A stretch of 64,000 nucleotides of DNA. Source: Blakeslea trispora (lineage: Eukaryota; Mucoromycota; Mucoromycetes; Mucorales; Choanephoraceae). The notes beneath the pieces are model-generated. The model saw only the letters and a program-made list of their open reading frames with translations, searched no databases and had not been told where the DNA came from. A program made the position numbers and the translations under genes. Shown piece after piece: positions 27,357-35,460 of this stretch. The number at the start of each line of letters is the position of its first letter. The first letter of the stretch is position 1. The stretch covers positions 1 through 64,000 of the forward strand of contig JAIWNE010000038.1 in assembly GCA_025331445.1 (NCBI GenBank), read 5' to 3'.

Positions 27357-29246
27357 ATGGAACTTAAACTACCTTACATAAGAACATGGACCAATTTTTG
27401 GATTTTAGGCATGGCCTACGCTTTTTTCTGTTGGTCTATCTTTATAGCTTATTGCATATATTACCAAGTTAGCAGGCTAAGAGTCTATCATCATCGAAAC
27501 CAACGCATCCATCGAAAAGAAGATAGTTTAACAGCAGAACTGCCCAAATTCAGATTCTTGAATCAACTCAACTATGTCGTGCGCATTCCATATATCACTG
27601 AACTCATCTCTGTAAAGCAAATTGCTGGTACAATTTTGTTTGGCATGATTAACCTATATTTCATTTTTGTGGTCTATCCATATGAGTTTGCCCCATACCA
27701 CATTGCCATCATAGACCGACGAGCAGCTTTTATTGGCATGGTCGACTGGAGCTTGGTCTTTTTCTTTGCGCAGAGAAATTCGTTACTACCAAAGATTTGT
27801 GGATTAACATTTGAGGAGCTCATGCCTCTTCATCGTATTTTTGCAAGGATTGGTTTTTTAACATTCATTCCTCATTTTGTCTATCGAGTGTAAGTGAAGA
27901 GCTAAAGACAATGTAAATCAAAAAAAGACTCATTCATTCGTATAGTTATTATGCATACATGATACAATATAGTTGGTTCGATGCGTTTTTCCAGGATATC
28001 GAATATACAACAGGAACCATAGCGACTGTAGCCTATATTGCCATGTTTGCAACTTCCATTGAATACATTCGTCGAAACCATTTTGAAGTATTTTATTATT
28101 GCCATGTTCTATTTCTGATGGTAGCTATTGTATTTACATGTTGGCACTACCCAACTTGCCTCGCATTCTACATACCACCTGTTGGTCTCTGGATAGCTGA
28201 CAGAAGTATCCGTTTCTACAAGTCATGGATCATCAAATCTTCTTTTGTGTCCGTACAACAAGTCGTTGCTCAGACTGCAACTCAAGAAGGCATTGTGCAT
28301 ATATCTCTTCAGAACAAGCTTCTTAACCATTTCAAGCCTGGTCAATACTTGTTTGCCGCAATCGTATTAAACAAACACAAGTTTTGGGAATACATGAATT
28401 GGCATCCTTTTACCATTTCTGAAGTTTTTGAAGCCTCACAGGAGGACAAAAAGTCAGAGGAGCACAGTGTAGGTGCAGAGGAAACAACTGGCCTGTTGCA
28501 ATCAAAACACACTTCCTATCTCACGAGCTCTTCTCAGCAACGTCAATCCTCTGAATGTAAAGATAAAATAGCATCCATACACATCAAGTCATTAGGAGTC
28601 AAGACGCAAGACCTTCTTGCTGCATCTTGTCCTGATAACAAAAAGTCAAATGAAATTCAAGTATATGTTGATGGCCTCTATGGACCTCAGCTTCCATACC
28701 AAGATTTTCCTATCCTTGCTTTATTTGCAACTGGAATTGGAGTAACTCCAGCCATTGCCATTATACAAGATGTGATTCGAAAGAGATGCAATGGCATACG
28801 TACTGTGACCAGTCATCATATCTACCTGCATTGGGCTATCAGAACATTAGGCAAGTACAACTCTTGTGCATACTATGCTATTTTTTTTCGAATCAAATGA
28901 ATTAATGATCGATTACTTTTTAGATGAGATAGATCCTTTCATGAACATGTTCTCTCAGTGGAGCCAACAAGTCCAAAGTGCTGTATTACCAGTTGAGCTA
29001 TATGTGAAGATTTATGCTACAAGAATGAAGCAGCAAGACCATTCAGTTCAGCAACTTCCAAACTTCACCTTGAGTTTTGGTGATAGACCGCAAGTTGGTC
29101 ATGAAATGAGTATGGTCAAAGCATCTCATACTCAAAACTTAAAGACATGGGTGCATGTGTGTGGCTCTGTTGCCTTTACTCGAACCGTGATTAATGAAGC
29201 TGTGGAAGCTGGATTTGATGTTCATCATGAAGTCTTTGAATTCTAA
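27357..29246 (+). CDS. Ferric-chelate reductase / NOX-type transmembrane oxidoreductase
   Basis: Predicted membrane flavocytochrome moving electrons from NAD(P)H through FAD and two hemes to an outside acceptor, most likely Fe(III). It starts MELKLPYIRTWTNFWILG. Both heme-ligand pairs are present with 13 residues between histidines: H in LMPLHRIF with IPHFVYR, and YYCHVLF with CWHYP. FAD binding is supported by MNWHPFTISEV, and pyridine-nucleotide binding by ATGIGVTPAIA and VHVCGSVAFTRTV. The product ends HHEVFEF, like the NOX/FRE C-terminus. An insertion rich in Ser/Glu follows the FAD motif (EASQEDKKSEE onward). Introns: one near 27890-27950 and one at 28851-28923 that uses a GC donor (GCAAGT), needed to join RTL to DEIDPFMNMF. 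It has no long N-terminal ferric reductase extracellular domain. Promoter GATA-type sites support an iron role, but an NADPH oxidase role is not excluded. Confidence 0.88.
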
Positions 29247-29516
29247 ATATAAACAATTGATATTTTGAAGTCTTGGCTTTATTTAACAGCCATGAAAATC
29301 TTTCAAAAGCAATTTGAGTGATTGTATTTGACAAGCAGTAATAACGATATTAAGCGAATAAGAAATCAAAGTCATCAAACGCGCGCCTAAAATAAGCCAA
29401 AGTGCTTGAATATGCCTTTTACTCTTATGCTGCCTATATCAAACCTAGACATAACTTCACTTTTAGAGATAGACGACTTTAAAGCGCTGTTCCATATCTG
29501 AGATCAAATTTGCTTA

Positions 29517-29690
29517 CTGGTTTTTAACTTAGAATTCGGAAATTGGCCCAAAAAATTCGTTTTTTGGCCAAATTGATTTCGGAGACTGCGCACAATGATT
29601 TCGTTTTTTGGCCAAATAGATTTCGGAAATGTGCACCATAGATTTCGTTTTTAGGTACCGTTAATTTCGTTAAGGTATATTATAGGTCTT
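29517..29690 (+). repeat. Left terminal inverted repeat with 44-base internal periodicity
   Basis: Inside the repeat the core TTCGTTTTT recurs at 29557, 29601 and 29645 (exact 44-base steps), and a second core ATTTCGGA or AATTCGGA recurs at about 29534, 29577 and 29621. This gives nearly three tandem units per end. Such arrays are likely transposase binding sites. The right copy mirrors it. Confidence 0.9.
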
Positions 29691-29917
29691 TGATCAGAAT
29701 AAAAATGCAAATAAAAAGTGACATACGTTTTATGACCTTTGAAGTGTCTACACAAATTGAAATTATGATGTTGCTGCGTAAGGTGTTGCTGAAACACACT
29801 TAGTCAAACAAGCTTTTATTGGTTCCTGAATAGAGGTACTACGGATCCCTTCGATTTATATAAAGGGACACATTTAGGAGTCCTGATTTTGATCCATTAA
29901 ATACATTCTTTAAAAAG

Positions 29918-31112
29918 ATGAGCCAAGAAACTTATTACTCTGTTAACACTACTGCACCCGTTGCTTTGACTTCTGAAAACCGTGAGTAGTACCTTGATGA
30001 TTTCCATTTGTCTGAATTTGCTCCTCATAATTTCTTATAGCATCTCAAGTACCAGTAGCTCAACGTGCTACCAAGAGAGGTCCATACAAAAAAATGACAG
30101 AAGAAATCTGGAAGTTGTTCATTTCTCATTATGTTGCAAGTGGAAAGAACGTCTCTGAAGCAGCTAAGGCCATTGGCTTCTCAACTTCTACCATGAGCGA
30201 CTATGTCAAGCGTTGCGAAGAAACTGATGATTGGGGGATGCCAAATTTAAAGTTTCGAGGAAGAACTGCACCTCCTACCATTAAAGAAAGACACAGCATC
30301 TTCATCGAAAGCCTTTTGGAAGAACGAGCAGAGATCACTCTTAGGGACATAAGTCTTCAACTTCAGGATGCATTTCCAGAGGATTTGCCAGGCCACTTAG
30401 CACCTCAGCAATTTCCAGATTTGTGATTAATAAGCTCGACTTCACTTTGAAAAAGGCTCAAATATACCCTGTTAGAAGAGACTCCCAGGAGATCCGAGAC
30501 AAGCGACGTGAATACTGTACAAAGATCAACAAAGAGCAACAAGTATGGTATTTGCAGAATTGCATTTTTGTCGATGAAACTGGGTTCAACTTGCATATCA
30601 ACCGTACCCAAGCCAGAACAAAGCGTGGTACTCCTGCAAGAATAAAGGTGGACACTTCTTCGAAAGGACGAAACCTCACTGTCTTTGCCGCAATGAGTCA
30701 CGCTGGTTTAGAGATCTCAGCTTGCCATTGTAATCGAGGTACAACCAGGTCAGAGCAGTTTGAGGATTTCATCAACGTCTTGATCAGGCACATGAATCAA
30801 CGAGGCTTAAATGGATATTATGTGATCTTTGACAATGCTCCTATTCATAGCACAAGCGCTATGAATAAGCTAACTGATGCAGGATACCATCCTCTAAAGC
30901 TTCCACCATGGTCTCCTTTCTTGAACCCCATTGAAGAACTCTTTTCAAAGCTGAAGCACAATGTCAAGAAGCACCAATTGCGGCATCATGATGAGCTGCT
31001 TCAGAGAATTAGAGAATCCGCTTCTCTGATTACATCTGATGACTGTAAAGGATGGATTAGACATTCCCTTACTTTTTTTGCTAGATGTATCCGTGAAGAA
31101 GAAATGCTGTAA
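29918..31112 (+). pseudogene. Tc1/mariner-like transposase with a frame break
   Basis: Starts MSQETYYSVNTTAPVALTSE at 29918. An intron (GTGAGT at 29982 to TTATAG at 30040) joins the first exon to SQVPVAQRATKRGPYKK. A helix-turn-helix follows (NVSEAAKAIGFSTSTMSDYV). The catalytic triad is visible: the first Asp in CIFVDETGFN, the second in VIFDNAPIH, and the Glu in PFLNPIEE. There are 33 residues between the second Asp and the first Glu (34 to the next Glu). The first frame stops at 30426, while the conserved downstream part (LSTSAISRFVINKL) is in the -1 frame. The switch falls between about 30375 and 30405, and no GT-AG intron there would repair it. The simplest reading is loss of one base, so this copy is probably non-autonomous unless there is a sequencing error. 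Full length without the break would be about 370 residues, typical for the superfamily. Confidence 0.85.
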
Positions 31113-31179
31113 ATAAATTTGATTATAAAAAGAAGTTGCTTTTGTTGCATTTGACTACTGTCTTGATTTTATTTATTGT

Positions 31180-31353
31180 AAGACCTATAATATACCTTAA
31201 CGAAATTAACGGTACCTAAAAACGAAATCTATGGTGCACATTTCCGAAATCTATTTGGCCAAAAAACGAAATCATTGTGCGCAGTCTCCGAAATCAATTT
31301 GGCCAAAAAACGAATTTTTTGGGCCAATTTCCGAATTCTAAGTTAAAAACCAG
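31180..31353 (-). repeat. Right terminal inverted repeat
   Basis: Reverse complement of 29517-29690, without a mismatch I can see, starting AAGACCTATAATATACCTTA and ending in CCAG before the TA duplication. Confidence 0.9.
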
Positions 31354-31355
31354 TA

Positions 31356-31686
31356 GATGCATGAATTAGGCTTATTATCTTTTCAATCGTACAGATCAGA
31401 AAGTTTTTGTTTTCACTCGAAATAAAATATATTTGAGCAAGCACCCAGCTAGCTTTTTTTTTATTCTTATTATTCAACAACAGTAATAGAGTGATAACAA
31501 GGGAACATGCGAGTAATCAATGACTTTCTTTTTTCTTTAATCACAGTATAGTAAATGATATATTTTATTTTACCATCAGGTTGTGCACTCATTTAGATAC
31601 CTTATTTTTTTAAATAAAAAAGTAGCATGGTTGAAGCTGTTTCTTTTGTCTTTGTTAACAGATCAACATGAAACAATAACCAGGCT
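31356..31686. other. Short intergenic stretch, no gene
   Basis: The sequence between the transposon and the multicopper oxidase stop is AT-rich, with poly-T runs near 31456 and 31600. It must contain the oxidase 3' UTR. I see nothing else in it. Confidence 0.5.
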
Positions 31687-32796
31687 CTACTCCCAACCTT
31701 CATCACCTGTATAAATCACTTCTTCTACCTGATAAAAGGCACTCATGCCAGCCTCAAAGTGAGAAGCAACATGACAGTGAAAAAGCCATTGACCGGGATT
31801 ATCAGGTATCATGTCCACCACTTCAAAGCTGATAGGTACCAAGTCAACCACATCCACACGCCTACCATGCTGTAACACAGTTGATCCATGCCAGTGAGCT
31901 GTATGAACATCATCATCTGATACGCCAAAGGATACAATATACCAGCGCACACGAGAGCCATAGACGAGATTGATCAATTTGTTGTTGTTATAGACATAGC
32001 CATTGATATGATACATGCGGTTAGATTCATGAAACAAAGGGTCTTGCATCATGAGTGTCTGCATCCTTTCATGACTTAATCCCACACGCTCTCCTGATTC
32101 TCTAAAGTAAGTCGATTCAGATTCATCCGTGTTGGTCATGAGCGTGAACACCTCTTGGTCTATTCCTTTGGGACGTTGAAACATGGCTCCAGGTGAAGGA
32201 TACTCTAAAGTTCCAGCTTTGTAGACAACAACAAGTCCTAATAAACCAGCATTGACATCTCCTTTGGGTGCTGCTTTTGAAGAATAGGCCCAGATGACAG
32301 AAGATTGATTCTCGGGGAATGCATAGTTGGAAGGTATATCCCAAACATAGTGATAGGTTTGGCCTGGTTGAACAAACTTGCCTGGAAGACGATCTGACGG
32401 ATGAGATGTATGTGGATGAAGACTATGTGGGTATCTTGCCCGATTCAAGAAAGTGATATGGACTTGGCCACCTGCTTCTGCTCGAAGGATGGGACCTAGG
32501 TTGCCCAATAAGGAATCGTGCGCAATCGGATTCGAAAAGTTGGCATCTCGGTATTGACGGTAAAAGGCCTTTTGATAGACAGAGCCTATGCGTCGGTTTT
32601 TGCGGTAAACCGTATAGAGTGAAGCAGGAGGTTTAGTCAGAGGAAGATCTTGAATGTTGTTCCATTCCATGGGAGCATAGTTCCAAAGTTCCTCCTCAGC
32701 CGCAATGTAGAATTGTCGGATAGTAGGGTTAGAAGGTAAGGCATTTGTAATGCACGCAAACAGAAAGAGAGTGATGAGATAATGTGCAATCACCAT
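31687..32796 (-). CDS. Two-domain ceruloplasmin/hephaestin-like multicopper oxidase
   Basis: Predicted secreted copper protein of 369 residues. I start at 32796 (MVIAHYLITLFLFACITNAL) because that gives a clean signal peptide; 43 in-frame codons upstream are Lys/Ser-rich and unlike any leader. The first cupredoxin domain has LGPILRAEAGGQVHITFLNR, a ligand pair in SLHPHTSHP, then NAGLLGLVVVY, all close to animal ceruloplasmin/hephaestin A-domains. The second domain has HTAHWHGSTVLQHG, then WLFHCHVASHFEAGMSAF, giving the type 1 copper set (Cys, His, Met) and type 2/3 histidines. The second HxH of domain one, YHSH in ceruloplasmin, reads AYSSK here, so part of the trinuclear ligand set appears absent. 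Typical fungal Fet3 ferroxidases have three domains and a membrane anchor; neither is seen. No introns. It faces the ferric reductase gene, suggesting iron oxidation, but the substrate is unproven. Confidence 0.85.
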   Translation of the reverse strand: MVIAHYLITLFLFACITNALPSNPTIRQFYIAAEEELWNYAPMEWNNIQDLPLTKPPASLYTVYRKNRRIGSVYQKAFYRQYRDANFSNPIAHDSLLGNLGPILRAEAGGQVHITFLNRARYPHSLHPHTSHPSDRLPGKFVQPGQTYHYVWDIPSNYAFPENQSSVIWAYSSKAAPKGDVNAGLLGLVVVYKAGTLEYPSPGAMFQRPKGIDQEVFTLMTNTDESESTYFRESGERVGLSHERMQTLMMQDPLFHESNRMYHINGYVYNNNKLINLVYGSRVRWYIVSFGVSDDDVHTAHWHGSTVLQHGRRVDVVDLVPISFEVVDMIPDNPGQWLFHCHVASHFEAGMSAFYQVEEVIYTGDEGWE

Positions 32797-33240
32797 GTCG
32801 GTTTCAAAGCCATCGTCTTTAGCTTTACTTTTACTCTCAATTTGGTCAATTTGTGAAAACCTCGCCACTTTTTTTTTTTTATCTTTTAAAAAAAAAGGTC
32901 TGGATGAGATTGAATTATTACTCAACCGCTGCTGACTTTCAATATGGTGGATTGCTGTAGGTTATCAGTAGGAAGATTTGATCATGAACACCATGCTCTA
33001 GATTGCGAGCCAAAGTAGTTGCTTGAGAACGATAAAGATACTTGACACGACCCAATCAATATGTGTAACTAAGGAGAACAATTTCCTGATATGAAGTAAC
33101 AGTCAAGAATCCCCCTCCTCCTTAAGCTATTTAGTTTACGAGAAGGCTTCTCATATGAACCTGAAATAACATTGGATTTTAAACCCGTATTCCAGGCTAT
33201 GTAATATTCGAGACGCAACGTTAAACAAAAGCTTTATTGG
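32797..33240. other. Intergenic region with multicopper oxidase promoter
   Basis: No gene. It holds the promoter of the oxidase and the 3' end of the alpha-SNAP gene. One CTGATAA (TTATCAG, about 32962-32968) and other GATAA motifs are present, but no full ATCWGATAA, unlike the reductase promoter. Confidence 0.5.
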
Positions 33241-34386
33241 TTATTTGATGGACACCATCATGACATTTTTTATTTTTAGTAAAATGCTTATTTTCCAATT
33301 GTCCATTTTTGAAGTTTGGTCAAATTCATAGATTTTCTGTTTAAACAAATCTACGTCATTATTCTCCTGACAATACAAAACACTCTCCAAAAATTGATAT
33401 TCGCGGGTGCTTTCAAAAGATACATCTAGAGCACAATATTTCTCCAACAATTGACGAGTCTTGACAGTATCCTTTTAAAAAAGGTAAATATTTTCTTTCT
33501 TTCTTTCTTTTTTATATATGCAGTTTACCCCTATACACATGGAACATAAACCGGCTTTCAAAAAGTATTCTTTCATAGACCATTGAGTAAGCTGGTTATT
33601 CATAGAATCGGTTGCTACATATTCAAATCGATCAATAGCAACACTGTATTCTTCCAGTTGTGCTGCAAAATGTGCTACTTTAAGCAGACATTTGTTTATC
33701 ATTCTGCAAAATACTTTAGTCATACAAGAAAAGGTTTGTATGTAGCAATATAATACACGTCAGTTACTTACGCAGGTGAATCGTCTGCCATGTATAAGTT
33801 AGAGGCTGCCTCCCAGTGTTCTTTGGCTCCTCTCAAATCTATAATTTCTGATTCATAAATTTCAGCTATTTCTTGGTGATGTTTGGCTGCATTTCTAAAA
33901 TTAGAAAATTGTTTGTCTATTTCGATTGCTTTCTCTAGCACTCTGATAGCAGCTTTTTTTTTTGAATAAGAAACAGTTGTCTTTGGAAAACGCTTTTTTT
34001 TTTCTATTAGAAGGGAAGGCCTACCTTGAGCGTCAATACGTTTCAAACACTTGGCTGCATTCTCAAACGATCTTGACGATTCATATTGTAGATCAGGTGT
34101 TGACCTATATATTTCTGCTGCTTTTACATAAGCACCACTGGCATCTTTCCCTTTATTTTTATTTTTTTCGAAAAACAGAAATCGAATCCATTCAATAAGC
34201 ATAAAAGAAAAAGAGAATCGAAAAAGAACAAAGCTACATACACCGTTGTGCTAACTTGAATGTATTGCCTGCTTTCTCGTATATCTCTGCAGCATCCTCA
34301 TGCTTATTTGTTGTATTAAACCAAGTCCAACTGTTTAATTTTCTTTCCGCTTGGACAAGCAAATCCTGTGCTTGATGCTCAGACAT
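33241..34386 (-). CDS. SEC17: Alpha-SNAP (Sec17 family)
   Basis: Adaptor that loads the NSF ATPase (Sec18) onto SNARE complexes for disassembly after fusion. It starts MSEHQAQDLLVQAERKLNSW at 34386. Successive exons give the TPR-like helical pairs of the family: KHEDAAEIYEKAGNTFKLAQ, KDASGAYVKAAEIYR, ESSRSFENAAKCLKR, AIRVLEKAIEIDKQF, RNAAKHHQEIAEIYES, and INKCLLKVAHFAAQLEEYS. The last exon ends WKISILLKIKNVMMVSIK at 33241. About five introns are present, several with lengthened poly-A/T. Length, about 290 residues, is normal. The odd point is the C-terminus: animal and yeast proteins end in an acidic Leu-containing tail needed to stimulate NSF, while this frame ends NVMMVSIK. A missed last intron or a diverged paralogue could explain it. 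Confidence 0.9.
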
Positions 34387-35460
34387 TGAAAATAATCAAA
34401 GAAAAAGGAAAAAAAAAAGAAAGTTAATAATAAAAAAGAGAAAAAAAAAAGAAAGAGAGGAGAAATGTAACTTTTTAGTGTGTTTTTTTATACCAAAAGT
34501 CTAGATTGTTATTTTTCTTTCCCTACTTCTTACAGTCATCATGGAAATGCATGACGCATATGGCTATCAGAATAATAATAGCAGCAATATTAAGAAAAAA
34601 AAAAAACGATATCATTCTTAGAAACAGAAGGAAAACAGCACTACAGAAAGGCCCTTTTTTTTTCCTATTATTGACTAGTCAGAGTAAGAAAAACGAAAAG
34701 GTGCAACTTTGTTCCAGCTTATATTATCAGCAACAATCTAGTTTCTTTTTTTTTTTTTACTTAGAGTTGCCCAAGATGCCTTTTATTTCTTTTCTCCGTT
34801 CTCTTATAAATGACTCTTTTTTTTTTTGCATTCACAGTGACTCTTGTGTACCTGAAAAGGACATCATTGCTCAAGCAAGCGCCAATTTCTGGCCAATTTC
34901 AAATCCCGGTGTTTATCTGTTTTGGTGGGGCTGCTGTGTCTGGGGGACTACTCCGCTGGTAATAAGCAAATACAATTGGACAATGTTAGCCAATAAAAGT
35001 TGTTATTACCGTCGCTCATTTAAGCTTTTGCATACAATGCTTTTTGATGAGTGGGCTCATAAAGAACAATGCAAAACATCAAAATTCTCTCTCTTTCCCT
35101 TACTTTCTCTCTCTTCTACCAAAGAGATTCAACTAGAAAACTCCAGTGATCGCAAGCTTGATCGACTACAAATAAGAAACGAAAGTGAGTCAGACAATCA
35201 GGCTAATGAAGTAAGTTTTATCTCAAAAAACGAAGCCAGTCTGGTATTTCCCTATACATCCTATAGCCAAGTCGAATTAGATTATACCTATAATTACTAA
35301 AACCTTCTAATGCAATGTTAACATCATATTAGAAGGTAGAAAGCATATAAATGATTCTACGTATTTTATTGGTACTGAGTTTAAATTACAAGAGGTTGAT
35401 TTTTATTATAAGGCCAATTTACTTTTGGCTTACGTGTCTTTCCTTTCTTTCAATAAAGAA
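34387..35460. other. Upstream region of SEC17 and decayed coding-like sequence
   Basis: It begins with the alpha-SNAP promoter (poly-A rich). An open frame of 264 codons (34506-35300) covers most of the rest but lacks a convincing ATG, is full of Phe/Ser low complexity at its start, and matches nothing I know. Its second half is the left copy of a direct repeat (34927-35240). A coding-like piece ends SDNQANE before a GTAAGT at 35212. Confidence 0.45.
34927..35240 (+). repeat. Dispersed direct repeat, left copy
   Basis: About 314 bases starting GGGGCTGCTGTGTC and ending CGAAGCCAGT are repeated in the same orientation at 38201-38496 with many substitutions and small deletions. Both copies keep an inverted pair GGTAATAA / TTATTACC about 35 bases apart. 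In this copy the frame reads through SSDRKLDRLQIRNESESDNQ. Confidence 0.8.

Larger units (their letters stand above)
29517..31353 (+). mobile_element. Tc1/mariner-like DNA transposon, 1,837 bases, with intact ends
   Basis: Both ends begin CTGGTTTTTAACTTAGAATT when read inward and are bordered by TA on each side (29515-29516 and 31354-31355), the usual Tc1/mariner target duplication. The terminal inverted repeats are 174 bases (29517-29690 and 31180-31353), and I could find no difference between them by eye. The element carries one + strand transposase gene with a TATA-like TATATAAAG at 29857. Identity of long terminal repeats suggests a young insertion. It sits between the 3' ends of the reductase and multicopper oxidase genes, breaking neither. 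Confidence 0.93.

Noticed and set aside
30375..30426. Intron or programmed frameshift in the transposase
   Set aside because: The only GT nearby gives an intron of under 30 bases and no classical slippery heptamer is seen, so a one-base loss is simpler.
32797..32925. Upstream in-frame extension of the multicopper oxidase
   Set aside because: The 43 extra codons are Lys/Ser-rich and would bury the signal peptide; the later Met gives a normal secreted protein.
34506..35300. 264-codon + strand open frame
   Set aside because: Starts at a non-ATG codon in poly-T/A sequence; most of its second half is a duplicated repeat whose other copy has stops. I treat it as decayed sequence.
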